Assembly: GCA_963665085.2 (NCBI GenBank)
Contig: CAXXXS010000001.1
Span: forward strand, 3,906,001 to 3,970,000
From: G963665085 sp963665085
GTDB taxonomy: Bacteria > Bacteroidota > Bacteroidia > Bacteroidales > JAAAOM01
Length of the DNA: 64,000 nucleotides
Reading direction: 5' to 3'
This document shows, piece by piece, positions 44,198 through 53,743 of the stretch (within the stretch, counting starts at the first letter, position 1; the number at the start of each line of letters is the position of its first letter). Below the pieces are notes generated by a model that worked only from the letters and a program-made list of their open reading frames with translations, ran no database searches and had not been told where the DNA came from. The translations under genes were made by a program, and so were the position numbers.

Positions 44198-44953
44198 TTA
44201 TTTATGCAATGAGGAATTAATAATTCTCTTTGCCCCTAAAAAAAAGAACAAAGCACTAAATGCCATAAACGTGTGACTGAGATCATAATGATTATACCAT
44301 TTGCTGATTGCCCATTCATTCATAAAAAACAATGCTGCTATTGCAGCAAACCCAACAGCTACAAGGAAAAACTTACTTCCTGTATTTCTTGTTTTATAAA
44401 AAACAAAACTATTGAAGCTCAAAACAATAATCATAAATCCATAGAAAGTATGGACTTCAACAAAAAAGAAATTTAATGTTGAGAATGTGATTGTAACAAA
44501 TGTTAGAAGTTCAACTATATTTAACCGGGAAAAAAACCTGGCAACTTTAGTTTTAACCAGAGGACGGGCAAATTCTATGGAAGCTCTTTCTACCAATGCA
44601 ACAGAAAACATACTTGTTAACCAACCAGGTAATTTCCAGGGATTAGCAGCAGCATTGGTCTTGTTTTCGCCAACGATTCTCGAAACTGTATCAATAACTT
44701 TAGGTGATAGCTGCCATTGAGCATCAAAAAGGTATAAAAATCCATGTCCAACAATACCACCAATAAATGTTGCCACTCCCATTGATAGAAAATAATATTT
44801 AAGATATAAATGAACCCTATTCTTTACCTGGAATTTACTTAATGAATAAAAAGAGTAGAAACAAACAATGGAAACAATTACATCTGTTAAAGTCGTAATA
44901 GGTTCATCAATTCTAATTGTAAACAATTCAATGGAAGGCTGGGGTAAAATCAT
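44198..44953 (-). CDS. Seven-helix membrane protein, possibly CREST/ceramidase-like
   Basis: 251 residues with about seven hydrophobic helices and no signal peptide. Conserved-looking polar residues within helices are FIGGIVGHGFLYLF near residue 60-75, VEVHTFYG near 165 and HYDLSHTFMAFSALFFFLGAKRI at the end. Scattered helix histidines and an HxxxH-like C-terminal pair recall the CREST superfamily of membrane hydrolases (alkaline ceramidase, PAQR). I am not certain of the family (perhaps DUF6962). It is 107 bp upstream of the M1 gene on the same strand. Confidence 0.6.
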   Translation of the reverse strand: MILPQPSIELFTIRIDEPITTLTDVIVSIVCFYSFYSLSKFQVKNRVHLYLKYYFLSMGVATFIGGIVGHGFLYLFDAQWQLSPKVIDTVSRIVGENKTNAAANPWKLPGWLTSMFSVALVERASIEFARPLVKTKVARFFSRLNIVELLTFVTITFSTLNFFFVEVHTFYGFMIIVLSFNSFVFYKTRNTGSKFFLVAVGFAAIAALFFMNEWAISKWYNHYDLSHTFMAFSALFFFLGAKRIINSSLHK

Positions 44954-45012
44954 ATAGCACTTTTATTTACAATAAAATTAATAAATAAATAGCACTAATC
45001 ATACCAACAAAA

Positions 45013-46311
45013 TTAGTCTGTTTCTACTGCGATCGTACTTAAGAGCTTAATGTCTTGTAGATTAGAATAATCATACTGATAAAAACCATCTTTACCAATC
45101 ATCATTAAGATATTGTTGTAAGGAATTACATCGTATGTGTCAATGTCAGGAAACTCTGCCAATTTATTGCTTGTTATATATAGAGGATTTGTTGCATCGT
45201 AAATTTTTAAGCCGGCATCGCCATCACAAATAAATAACGTTCCATTATCAATACCCAAACCATGTGGATTTTTCATTGGATATATTTTTCGCAATAAGGG
45301 AGTATATATATCTGAAATATCAATAACATCAAGCTCATTAACTGTTCGTCCACAATCGTTGCCATCCCGAAGGGTTACATAAGCAAAATCTCCTTCAACC
45401 ACAACAGGATCACAACTTTGAATGTGAGAAAATGTAGTCATACGCGTGGGGCTCTCAGGGGTTGAAATATCATAAACAACCATACCTGTTTGAGTCCCCA
45501 GAAATAGATAATCATTGTATGGGTATAATGTCTCTGCTGTTTCCCAAAAGCTTATAGAACCAGTTTCAACAGGGGAGTCGCCGTTTGTAATATCAAATAT
45601 TTTTAATTGGTTGTTGCCTAATGCAAAAAGGCTATTGTCTTTTATGGTAAACCGTGCCATTGATCCTCCTACTCCAAATGAATTTGTGTTGCTGCTTGCC
45701 GAACCAGAACTAGCAGAAGAAACATAGTCTAACTCAAGGGAACGCCAGGAATACCAAGGATAAACAGGATAAGAAACGCTGTAATTCTCAACCTCTTTGG
45801 TTATTTTTTTTACTTCCCATTCAACAACAACTCCTTTTTCTTCATCAATTTCTTCAACGGGATAATCGGTATTGTACAGTGGGATTGTATAAGGGAAAAC
45901 ATCTTCTTCCCTGTCAACTTCTTCAGGATTATTTATGTCTGAAATATCAATTATTACAAGATCAACATAGCTATCTGCATATAAAAGATTATTTTTTACT
46001 GCAATATCGACTGTCCCCGGAATTGATATAAATCCTTCATTAACAGGATTATATGCATCCTCGTTATTGATAATATGGATTCCCTCTTTATCTTCAACAA
46101 TAAAAAGTAAATTGTTGTAAAAATAGATCTTTCCCGGATTTTTAAGAGACTTTACAGAACCGGTGGTAATTGATGTCCTTAAATTTTCATAACTTAAATA
46201 AACCGGCACATTGGCATCATATGTTTCAGTAAAACGATCTTCGCAACTAAATGGGACAACAATTATCAAAAGCGGAAGAAAAATAATTAGTGTTTTTCCA
46301 ATTGTTTTCAT
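45013..46311 (-). CDS. LVIVD-repeat lipoprotein
   Basis: 432 residues with a lipobox (VVPFSC). The mature part is a beta-propeller-like string of LVIVD repeats: LVIIDISDINNPEEV, LKIFDITNGDSPVETG, MVVYDISTPESPTRM, LDVIDISDIYTPLLR and LKIYDATNP. The family is common in the outer membrane or on the surface of Bacteroidota and is of unknown function. The stretch from about residue 140 to 200 interrupts the repeats with a charged EEVDREED...VEWEVKKITKEVE insert and a serine-rich segment. It is monocistronic. Confidence 0.85.
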   Translation of the reverse strand: MKTIGKTLIIFLPLLIIVVPFSCEDRFTETYDANVPVYLSYENLRTSITTGSVKSLKNPGKIYFYNNLLFIVEDKEGIHIINNEDAYNPVNEGFISIPGTVDIAVKNNLLYADSYVDLVIIDISDINNPEEVDREEDVFPYTIPLYNTDYPVEEIDEEKGVVVEWEVKKITKEVENYSVSYPVYPWYSWRSLELDYVSSASSGSASSNTNSFGVGGSMARFTIKDNSLFALGNNQLKIFDITNGDSPVETGSISFWETAETLYPYNDYLFLGTQTGMVVYDISTPESPTRMTTFSHIQSCDPVVVEGDFAYVTLRDGNDCGRTVNELDVIDISDIYTPLLRKIYPMKNPHGLGIDNGTLFICDGDAGLKIYDATNPLYITSNKLAEFPDIDTYDVIPYNNILMMIGKDGFYQYDYSNLQDIKLLSTIAVETD

Positions 46312-46434
46312 TTTTTAGGTTTTTATTCTATGCATAGATGCAGGATGAATTAAAAAGGTTGCGTTAAGAAAAATTATAAACGCAACCTTTTCTAAAAAAT
46401 CACCATCCTTAATGCAAATAATAAATACTTAATC

Positions 46435-47190
46435 ATGTATAAAATTTATATCCGGAGGGTTATTCTATCGCTGATATTAATGTCTATACTTTTAATACCA
46501 GCAATCTCACAGAGCACTCAGTTAGATATTATCTATCTAAAAAATGGTAGTATTATAAAAGGATATATTACAGAATACAATAAGGATAATAAAATAACAA
46601 TAAAAACAATTGATGAATATACTCTTGAATTTCAGTTAGATGATGTGGAAATTATAAAGAGAGAAGAAACAAAAAATGAGCTAAATCCCCCAGGTTTTTA
46701 CCTTGACAAAGGTTTTATCAATTACACAACTTTAGGATTGCTGGTTGGCAATGGTAATAATAACAAACAAGCTCCATTTAGCCTGATGATGACAAACAGT
46801 TATTTATTTGCTAATAGAATTAGTCTCGGAGGTGGTTTTGGTTTAGAATTTTTTGAGGAATCGATGTTGCCAGTTTATTTAGACTTGAAATATCACTTCA
46901 ACAATCGAAAAATTTCACCTTATACATCTTTAAAAACAGGATACTCTTTCTCTCTTGATAAGAAACGGACCAGCGATGATTATTGGAATTATGAGCAAAA
47001 GTGTTTAGGTGGTTATCTGGTTAACGCAGAAATGGGCATGACAATTAATCTTCAATCTTACAATGCCCTAATTTTTAGCTTCGGATATAGACATCAGTTG
47101 TTAAGTTACATACAGGATTATCCTTATGAAATAAAGACCGGACAATATTACAATCGTTTTTCAATTCGATTTGGATTTGTCTTTAGATAG
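46435..47190 (+). CDS. Outer membrane protein with N-terminal DUF-like strand domain
   Basis: 251 residues with a signal peptide (cleavage near PAISQ). Residues 26-75 (LDIIYLKNGSIIKGYITEYN..., FQLDDVEII) form the short beta domain often found before small barrels. The rest (about 90-251) has repeated amphipathic strands with glycine/aromatic ends (SLGGGFGLEFFEES, KISPYTSLKTGYSF) and stops with FSIRFGFVFR, a typical barrel terminus. It probably forms an 8-stranded barrel. No enzymatic role can be read. Confidence 0.75.
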   Translation: MYKIYIRRVILSLILMSILLIPAISQSTQLDIIYLKNGSIIKGYITEYNKDNKITIKTIDEYTLEFQLDDVEIIKREETKNELNPPGFYLDKGFINYTTLGLLVGNGNNNKQAPFSLMMTNSYLFANRISLGGGFGLEFFEESMLPVYLDLKYHFNNRKISPYTSLKTGYSFSLDKKRTSDDYWNYEQKCLGGYLVNAEMGMTINLQSYNALIFSFGYRHQLLSYIQDYPYEIKTGQYYNRFSIRFGFVFR

Positions 47191-47234
47191 TTATTAGTTT
47201 GTCATAATATTTTGTTCTTAGATGATCACATTTT

Positions 47235-47258
47235 ATTATAAAATTGTAATTTTATAAT
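47235..47258. repeat. Perfect 11-bp AT-only inverted repeat
   Basis: ATTATAAAATT and AATTTTATAAT with a 2-nt centre lie 23 bp before the TTG start at 47282. It could be an operator or a weak stem in the leader. Confidence 0.35.
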
Positions 47259-47281
47259 AGGCATTAAATAAAAATAAATCC

Positions 47282-49447
47282 TTGAAAAAGACTTTTACTC
47301 TATTTGTATTACTTTGTGTTTTAGTTCTAGTAAGCTGTAAGCAGAAACAAAATCATTCGAATACTTTACCATCAAATTGGTCTACGTATAATTCAGAAAC
47401 TATCCCTTTTAGAATAAGACAACAAAATTTAGAAAAAGGCAATCTTATTCCTAATCATTCTTTTGAGTCGGGGAAAATATATGATATTGAAAATACTCCA
47501 GATGCATTTAATGCCCCTGGATGGAGAAGAATAGGCGAAAATGTTTATTGGGTAAATACAAATGAAAAATTTTATGATTCAACGGAAGCCTCTGATGGTT
47601 CTCATGCTATAAAAATAAATCGAGAAAAGTCTGATGAAACGGAGGATGCAGGTGAAGGTGTTATGAGTGACTTTATAAAAGTTATCCCTGGGAAATATTC
47701 ATTAAGTCTCGATATTAAACTTAAAAACATAAAATCTTCAAAATCAAGATTGGGAACAAAGCTTTACGATGCAATTGATATTCGTGTTGTTTATTATGAC
47801 AAAAATAAAATAGAAATATCCCCGAATCAATATTCATGGCATTATCAAACAAATATTAATTCTTCTATAAAATGGGCATCATTTGCTCAATTTAATAAAA
47901 TTGATTCCTTAGACTGGACTACAGTTTATTGCGAATCTGCTTATCCTCCTTTTCCTGATGGATATGTTCCCGATGAAACACGTTTTGTAAAAATATTTAT
48001 TGGATTAAATGGTTCTGGGACTATGTGGATTGATAACATTAATTATAATTATTCAACTGAAAATTTTTCCCTAAAAGAACGATTAGAGCCTCTTTATTTA
48101 AAGGAATTGGATACCTATGATCTAATCCTTCCTACTCCACAACAAATAACTAAGAAAAATAAAATTCAGCTTGTTTCTGATTCTATACGAAAAAAAGTTT
48201 TAATAACCTATCCGAGAAATTCGGCTATAAATAAAAGCAGTGAGTTTATTCAATTATCAGAAAAGCTGTCAAAATACAATCCAACAATAAGTACAACATT
48301 AGCTAACCAGAACATTAAGCAGTACGATTTTATTCTCAGTATAGGAAATACAGACCTATTTAACAAAAATTTCTCAGATAGCATTTTTAATGATATTAGA
48401 AAAAATCAAAATCAGGGGTATATCATTACTAGTACAGAGAAACTACAAAATATTGTTTTTATTTCATCGAAATCTGAACAAGGACTATTGTATGGAATCA
48501 ATACAGCAAAACAGTTAGTCGACTCTGTAAATAATCTGTTTTATTATGCCGAAATAAGAGACTGGCCAGAACTTCAAAAAAGAAGTGTTACTATTTGCTC
48601 AGAGATAAACAAAAATGAATTTCAACATTTATTTTCAGATTTACGATTTAATACAATTTTCACTACAAATAATTCTCCTGTTACATCACAAACAAATACC
48701 AATGGCTTTTTTTTAACAAAACCATTAAGGCAAATAGACAATAAACCAAACCTAATAAACAGGCCTTTAATAATGGAAAAATCAATTGAAACGGATGCTG
48801 AATTTACATTCTTATCCAATGAGAAAATATTGCATTGCGATGATTATGATAATCTAGAGAAAATAACTCAGATTAATAAAGATGTATTTAACACCATTAA
48901 TCACGCTAGTTATTATGATGGGATTATTTGGCGAGGAACGTCAGATAAATCTATTAATATTGACGAACTAGATCTAATGCAGTTTAAAAGTTTTACAGAT
49001 ATTCCAATAGTTTTATCATTGTATTTAAATAATGTACCTTTTGAAAGGAATGTTAATGCAAATAACATTCTATCTCCTCCAGTATTTAGTATATCTGGTA
49101 CAATATTTGACCAGATTAAATCAATAAATTTTGAAATCGATAGTTTAAACCTGATAAATGAATTAAAACTTGTTTCAATGTCTTGTTATAGCTGGAATAT
49201 AGGTGCCTACAAACCGGATGAAATCCTTTATAAAATTTTAGTAAAGAATATACTAAAAGACGGAGACATTTATAAATTAATTTCTTTATCTGACAAGCTA
49301 AATATCTTGCAGCTGAAAAATAAAAATAACGCTGCTGCAACATTTAATAAAGTTGAATACGAAGAACTCGTAAAAAATTTTAGGTTTGAAGATAAATGTT
49401 TAGACTCAATGGTTCTTAATAATATAGGCCTACTGTTCGATAATTAA
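47282..49447 (+). CDS. Lipoprotein with CBM-like and GH20/GH84-like N-terminal domains, catalytic part reduced
   Basis: 721 residues. The frame starts with TTG at 47282, directly at the signal peptide (lipobox LVLVSC); no ATG is suitably placed. A carbohydrate-binding-like beta-sandwich follows (NLIPNHSFESGKIYD..., then GSGTMWIDNINYNYS, about 60-260). Next is a GH20/GH84-type N-terminal domain (LILPTPQQITKK..., GYIITST, FISSKSEQGLLYGINTAKQLV, RDWPELQKRSVTI, about 275-445). The remaining ~270 residues should be the TIM barrel, but I do not see the Asp-Asp or Asp-Glu catalytic pair of GH84/GH20. It is probably non-catalytic glycan-binding or very divergent. Confidence 0.7.
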   Translation: MKKTFTLFVLLCVLVLVSCKQKQNHSNTLPSNWSTYNSETIPFRIRQQNLEKGNLIPNHSFESGKIYDIENTPDAFNAPGWRRIGENVYWVNTNEKFYDSTEASDGSHAIKINREKSDETEDAGEGVMSDFIKVIPGKYSLSLDIKLKNIKSSKSRLGTKLYDAIDIRVVYYDKNKIEISPNQYSWHYQTNINSSIKWASFAQFNKIDSLDWTTVYCESAYPPFPDGYVPDETRFVKIFIGLNGSGTMWIDNINYNYSTENFSLKERLEPLYLKELDTYDLILPTPQQITKKNKIQLVSDSIRKKVLITYPRNSAINKSSEFIQLSEKLSKYNPTISTTLANQNIKQYDFILSIGNTDLFNKNFSDSIFNDIRKNQNQGYIITSTEKLQNIVFISSKSEQGLLYGINTAKQLVDSVNNLFYYAEIRDWPELQKRSVTICSEINKNEFQHLFSDLRFNTIFTTNNSPVTSQTNTNGFFLTKPLRQIDNKPNLINRPLIMEKSIETDAEFTFLSNEKILHCDDYDNLEKITQINKDVFNTINHASYYDGIIWRGTSDKSINIDELDLMQFKSFTDIPIVLSLYLNNVPFERNVNANNILSPPVFSISGTIFDQIKSINFEIDSLNLINELKLVSMSCYSWNIGAYKPDEILYKILVKNILKDGDIYKLISLSDKLNILQLKNKNNAAATFNKVEYEELVKNFRFEDKCLDSMVLNNIGLLFDN

Positions 49448-49533
49448 CTAGTTATTAACATTACGAATGTTAAAAAACAAAATTTGTTTGATAATTTTTA
49501 ATTTGTATTTTAGAAGATTCAAAACATCTAATC

Positions 49534-50937
49534 TTGAACGAAAGAGAAGACATATTCAATAATCCTGACATTCAGGCAACAATCAATAAATACAATGATA
49601 TGCTTAAAAAGCGTACCAAGTATTATTTTGATGTGCATGAGTTTGAAAATATGATTGATTTTTATGCCAGTGATTTTAATTTCAATAAAGCAGATGAGAT
49701 TATTCACTATGCTTCCCAACAACACCCTTCTTCTACTGTTATAAAATATAAGAAAGCCCAAATACTGATTGATAAGGGACAAACTGGAAAAGGTATTGCA
49801 CTCATTGAAGAGATTGAGGGCATTGAGAAATGGAATAATGAATTGTACATTTTAAAAGGAAATGCTTTTGCGATAGAAGGTAATCTTTCTAAAGCCGTAG
49901 ATTACTATAATAAAGCTATATCCATGACAATGGATGATGTTGCAGAAACATTATATAACATATCTGTTTCACTTGTACATCTTTGTCATTTTGAACACGC
50001 AATTCTATACCTAAAAAAGGCATTGGAGTTTGAGCCTGATAACACTACATATATTTATGATCTTGCATACTGTTACGAACAAATGGAAGATTATGATGAA
50101 TGTGTGAAAATTTATGAGAGTTATTTGGATCATGATCCTTTTTCTGAACACGTGTGGCATAACCTTGGAATGGTATATGCAAAACTCGAAAAGTTTGAAA
50201 ATGCAGCTGAATGCTTTGAGTATGCCATTGCTATAAATGATTCATACGCTACTGCTCATTTTAACCTGGCAAATATTTATTCAAACCAGTGTAAATATAA
50301 AAAGGCAATAGCTCAGTATAAAGAATTTAATAAACTAGATAACAATAACTCCTTCTCGTATTTTTATCTTGGTGAATGTTACGAATACATAGAAGAGCCC
50401 AATAATGCATTAAAGTATTATTTAAAGGCTATTGAAATAGAACCTAATTTTAGCGAAGCTTGGTTTTCTTGTGCCAACCTTTACCGAGAATTGAAAAATG
50501 AGAAAAAAGCAATTGAATATTATAAAGTTGCTATTCAACTTGAAAATACAAATACCGATTTTTTATATAATTACGCCGAATTAAACAAAGATCTCCGAAG
50601 ATATGAAGAAGCAAAAGTCCATCTTCAGAAACTTCTAGAGGAAGATCCCAAAGATGATGATGCCTGGATTCTCTATGCTGAGATTTTTCATGAGGAAGGA
50701 AACATTGAGCATGCGTCTAGTATATTAATTGATGCTCTCGAAGAAAACCATAAAAGCTATAAAATTTATTTCAGGTTAGCTGTTTATTTTTATCTTCTAA
50801 ATCAAAAACAACAGTTTATTAAAATGTTTGAGAAAGGGCTTCAAATTAACTATGATGCCCATAAACTTTTTATGGATTTTTTTCCTACAAAAATTTCAAA
50901 TAGGCAGATAAAAAAGCTACTTAAAAAGTATAAATAA
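49534..50937 (+). CDS. Cytoplasmic tetratricopeptide-repeat protein
   Basis: 467 residues. An in-frame stop at 49492 and the absence of an ATG before the conserved N-terminus (NEREDIFNNPDIQ) favour the TTG at 49534. There are about twelve TPR units from residue 35 to 430 (for example HVWHNLGMVYAKLEKFENAAECFEYAIAIN-type units). No signal peptide or other domain is present. TPR scaffolds mediate protein contacts; the partner is unknown. The gene ends 3 bp before the phosphosulfolactate-synthase-like gene, so the two are coexpressed. Confidence 0.82.
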   Translation: MNEREDIFNNPDIQATINKYNDMLKKRTKYYFDVHEFENMIDFYASDFNFNKADEIIHYASQQHPSSTVIKYKKAQILIDKGQTGKGIALIEEIEGIEKWNNELYILKGNAFAIEGNLSKAVDYYNKAISMTMDDVAETLYNISVSLVHLCHFEHAILYLKKALEFEPDNTTYIYDLAYCYEQMEDYDECVKIYESYLDHDPFSEHVWHNLGMVYAKLEKFENAAECFEYAIAINDSYATAHFNLANIYSNQCKYKKAIAQYKEFNKLDNNNSFSYFYLGECYEYIEEPNNALKYYLKAIEIEPNFSEAWFSCANLYRELKNEKKAIEYYKVAIQLENTNTDFLYNYAELNKDLRRYEEAKVHLQKLLEEDPKDDDAWILYAEIFHEEGNIEHASSILIDALEENHKSYKIYFRLAVYFYLLNQKQQFIKMFEKGLQINYDAHKLFMDFFPTKISNRQIKKLLKKYK

Positions 50938-50940
50938 CAC

Positions 50941-51729
50941 ATGAATTATTCACTCCCTTTTGTTCCCGAACGTCCGGAAAAACCCAGAGAAAAAGGAATC
51001 ACTATGGTAATGGACAAGGGATTAAGCGTTAATGAAGCGCAAAATCTTATTTCTTCTTGTGGCCATCTGGTTGACCTGGTAAAATTTGGTTTCGGAACCA
51101 GTATAGTAACAAACGAAATAGATAATAAAATTAAGCTATACAAAGAAGCAAACATAAAACCATACCTGGGCGGAACCTTATTTGAAGCCTTTATTGTTAG
51201 AGGTATGTTTAATGAATATGTTGAGTTTCTCAAAGAACATGAAATCGAATTTGTTGAAGTTTCAGATGGTTCAATTCATATGGAGTCTGAAGAGAAACTA
51301 AAATTTATTGAAGATCTTGCTAAAGAGTTTACAGTGATTTCTGAAGTTGGTTCAAAGCAGAAAGGGGTTGTCCTTTCTAATGAGCAATGGATAAAAATGA
51401 TGAAAGATGAACTAAATGCAGGTTCATGGAAAGTAATAGCAGAAGCCCGGGAAAGTGGAACAGTTGGAATTTATAATTCAGATGGCTCTGCAAATACAGA
51501 TCTAATTGATTCTATCAGTCACGAGGTTAATAATGATAAGATTATCTGGGAAGCTCCCACCGGCAAACAACAAATCTTTTTTATTAAAACCCATGGCTCA
51601 GATGTAAATTTGGGAAATATTGCTCCTAATTTAGTAATTCCTCTGGAAACGCTAAGACTTGGATTGCGTGGAGATACATTTTTAGATTTTCTTCCTGAAG
51701 AAATCAGAAAAAAAAGAAGTCAAATTTAA
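50941..51729 (+). CDS. Phosphosulfolactate synthase family protein (ComA-like)
   Basis: 262 residues. The (beta/alpha)8 barrel of ComA is recognisable: PEKPREKGITMVMDKGLS, LVDLVKFGFGTSIV, IKPYLGGTLFEAF, FVEVSDGSI, and the closing NLGNIAPNLVIPLETLRLGLRGDT. ComA adds sulfite to phosphoenolpyruvate to give 2-phosphosulfolactate, in coenzyme M synthesis of methanogens. This organism is not a methanogen, so a role in sulfonate or sulfonolipid metabolism is an inference, and the true reaction may differ. It follows the TPR gene after 3 bp. ComB/ComC are not adjacent. Confidence 0.82.
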   Translation: MNYSLPFVPERPEKPREKGITMVMDKGLSVNEAQNLISSCGHLVDLVKFGFGTSIVTNEIDNKIKLYKEANIKPYLGGTLFEAFIVRGMFNEYVEFLKEHEIEFVEVSDGSIHMESEEKLKFIEDLAKEFTVISEVGSKQKGVVLSNEQWIKMMKDELNAGSWKVIAEARESGTVGIYNSDGSANTDLIDSISHEVNNDKIIWEAPTGKQQIFFIKTHGSDVNLGNIAPNLVIPLETLRLGLRGDTFLDFLPEEIRKKRSQI

Positions 51730-52072
51730 TCCCTATAGGTTTAATTTCTTGTTCCTTGGATGCAACAAAATATTTAACTATTCCGTCTGTTTACGGCGGG
51801 ATAGTTTGCTAAATGACATATTGGAAAGCTATTAAAAAAGGTTTAGAATTTTTCTAATAGTTTTGATAAAGAGAAAAAATATATTTTAACACCTTATTTT
51901 TTTTAGTGTTTTACTTTTACCACAACTTCAAACATTATCTAAACAATTTATTTGGCATTTTAATCAAAACACTTTATTATTTCAAGGTTAAAAACATTTT
52001 ATTTGCGTTCGCATTTTTTTAAAGAAATGCAAGTGTTATTTTTACTAGCATATTAATTTTATTTGTAAATAA
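51730..52072. other. 343-bp intergenic stretch with one stem-loop
   Basis: The only structure seen is the 12-bp stem at 51776-51806. The rest is AT-rich without a gene. Confidence 0.45.
51776..51806 (+). terminator. Stem-loop after the ComA-like gene
   Basis: A 12-bp stem with two G-T pairs (51776-51787 with 51795-51806) and a 7-nt loop. It is followed only by TTGCT, so termination is not certain. Confidence 0.45.
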
Positions 52073-52990
52073 ATGAAGAAACTATTATCGTATTTCTACT
52101 TGGCGTTAAAAGGGGCTGGTATGGGGGCAGCAAACATCATCCCAGGAGTATCGGGTGGCACAATCGCTTTAATAACTGGTATTTTCGAAAAACTTATTGA
52201 TTCGATAAAATCTTTTGATCTGGATGCGATAAAACTTCTTTTCACCGGAAAATTTAAATCTTTTGCTCAACATGTTAACCTTGCTTTTTTAATATCAGTT
52301 TTTGGAGGCGCGCTAATTAGTGTAATCTCACTTGCTAAACTCCTGCAATTTTTATTGGAAAACTATGAGGTTCAGGTTTACGCCTATTTTTTTGGGTTAA
52401 TTTTAGCATCAGTCTATTTTGTAGGCAAAACAATTCAGAAGTGGGATATTTCTGTAATAATTATATTTATCATAGGTGCAATCATAGCAATTTTAGTTTC
52501 AGTGTTAAATCCAGCTGCTGAAAATGAGAATTTTATATACCTGATTATTTGTGGCGTTGTTGCAATCTGTAGCATGATTCTACCTGGATTATCAGGTTCA
52601 TTTGTACTCCTATTAATGGGCAACTATGAACTTATTATGATTAATGCTGTTGCTGATTTAAATATTAAAATCATTTTACCTGTTGGAATTGGTGCAGTAG
52701 GGGGGCTTATTGCTTTTTCACATTTTTTATCATGGGTATATAAAAAATACAGGGATCAGACAATTGCTATATTAACAGGATTTATATTAGGCTCATTAGT
52801 AATACTCTGGCCATGGAAAACGGCAATTATAAATGAAGAACTATCTGCAATTAAAGGTGAAGATATTATTGAAGGGTATACCCGTTTTATACCAGGCTCA
52901 TTAAGTGCAGATGTATTAATATCAATAGCTTTAATTATTGCTGGTATTTTCTCCATCTGGATTGTTGAAAAACTAGCAGAAAAAAAATAA
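52073..52990 (+). CDS. DUF368 polyprenyl-phosphate translocase-like membrane protein
   Basis: 305 residues with about eight to nine helices. The two halves carry the DUF368 repeats GMGAANIIPGVSGGTIALITG near residue 14-35 and SMILPGLSGSFVLLLMGNYE near residue 170-190. Members of this family (PopT) recycle undecaprenyl phosphate across the inner membrane. It starts anew after a 343-bp gap and ends 1 bp before aroE, a frequent neighbour in Bacteroidota. Confidence 0.88.
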   Translation: MKKLLSYFYLALKGAGMGAANIIPGVSGGTIALITGIFEKLIDSIKSFDLDAIKLLFTGKFKSFAQHVNLAFLISVFGGALISVISLAKLLQFLLENYEVQVYAYFFGLILASVYFVGKTIQKWDISVIIIFIIGAIIAILVSVLNPAAENENFIYLIICGVVAICSMILPGLSGSFVLLLMGNYELIMINAVADLNIKIILPVGIGAVGGLIAFSHFLSWVYKKYRDQTIAILTGFILGSLVILWPWKTAIINEELSAIKGEDIIEGYTRFIPGSLSADVLISIALIIAGIFSIWIVEKLAEKK

Positions 52991-52991
52991 T

Positions 52992-53741
52992 ATGGCAAAA
53001 TACGGTTTAATAGGATATCCGCTCTCTCATTCTTTTTCAAAAACTTATTTTACGGAGAAATTTAAAAAAGAAAATAATACTGAAGATGAATATTTAAATT
53101 TTCCTATTGAAGTTATTGATGATCTGGGAAAAATAATAAAAGAGGCTCCAGGCTTAAAAGGACTTAATGTAACAATCCCATACAAAGAAAAAGTATTACG
53201 TTACTTAAATGAGTTAGATGATACTGTTAAAACAATTGGTGCAGCCAATACGATTAAAATTACAAGAGATGGTGATGATATAAAACTTTCAGGATATAAT
53301 TCTGATGTTATTGGATTTGGAGAATCAATAAAACCATTATTGAAGAGACATCATCAAAGTGCATTGATTTTAGGTACAGGAGGCGCATCAAAAGCAGTTG
53401 AATTTGCTCTTAATAATCTGGGACTGGACAGTGTCTTTGTGTCAAGGAGCCCAAAACCGGGGACAAATAGTATCGGCTATAATGAGCTCTGTCTCCCTGT
53501 AATAAAAAACTTTACAGTAATTATAAATACGTCTCCCCTGGGAACATATCCAAATATTGATACGTTTCCGGATATACCATACGATTTACTTTCAGAAAAG
53601 CATCTCTTGTATGATTTGGTATACAACCCTGCGGAGACTTTATTTCTAAAAAAAGGAAAAGAAAAAGGTGCAAAAACAATGAATGGACTTCAAATGTTGC
53701 ACCTTCAGGCAGAAGAATCCTGGAGAATCTGGAATTCTTAG
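52992..53741 (+). CDS. aroE: Shikimate dehydrogenase
   Basis: 249 residues. It reduces 3-dehydroshikimate with NADPH in aromatic amino acid synthesis. The substrate part has GYPLSHSFSKTYF and LNVTIPYKEKVL (catalytic lysine), and the NADPH part has LILGTGGASKAVEFAL, NTSPLGTYP and GLQMLHLQAEESW. The Rossmann arginine cluster is reduced (VFVSRSP). It starts 1 bp after the DUF368 stop and converges with the YfiR-like gene. Confidence 0.95.
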   Translation: MAKYGLIGYPLSHSFSKTYFTEKFKKENNTEDEYLNFPIEVIDDLGKIIKEAPGLKGLNVTIPYKEKVLRYLNELDDTVKTIGAANTIKITRDGDDIKLSGYNSDVIGFGESIKPLLKRHHQSALILGTGGASKAVEFALNNLGLDSVFVSRSPKPGTNSIGYNELCLPVIKNFTVIINTSPLGTYPNIDTFPDIPYDLLSEKHLLYDLVYNPAETLFLKKGKEKGAKTMNGLQMLHLQAEESWRIWNS

Positions 53742-53743
53742 GA

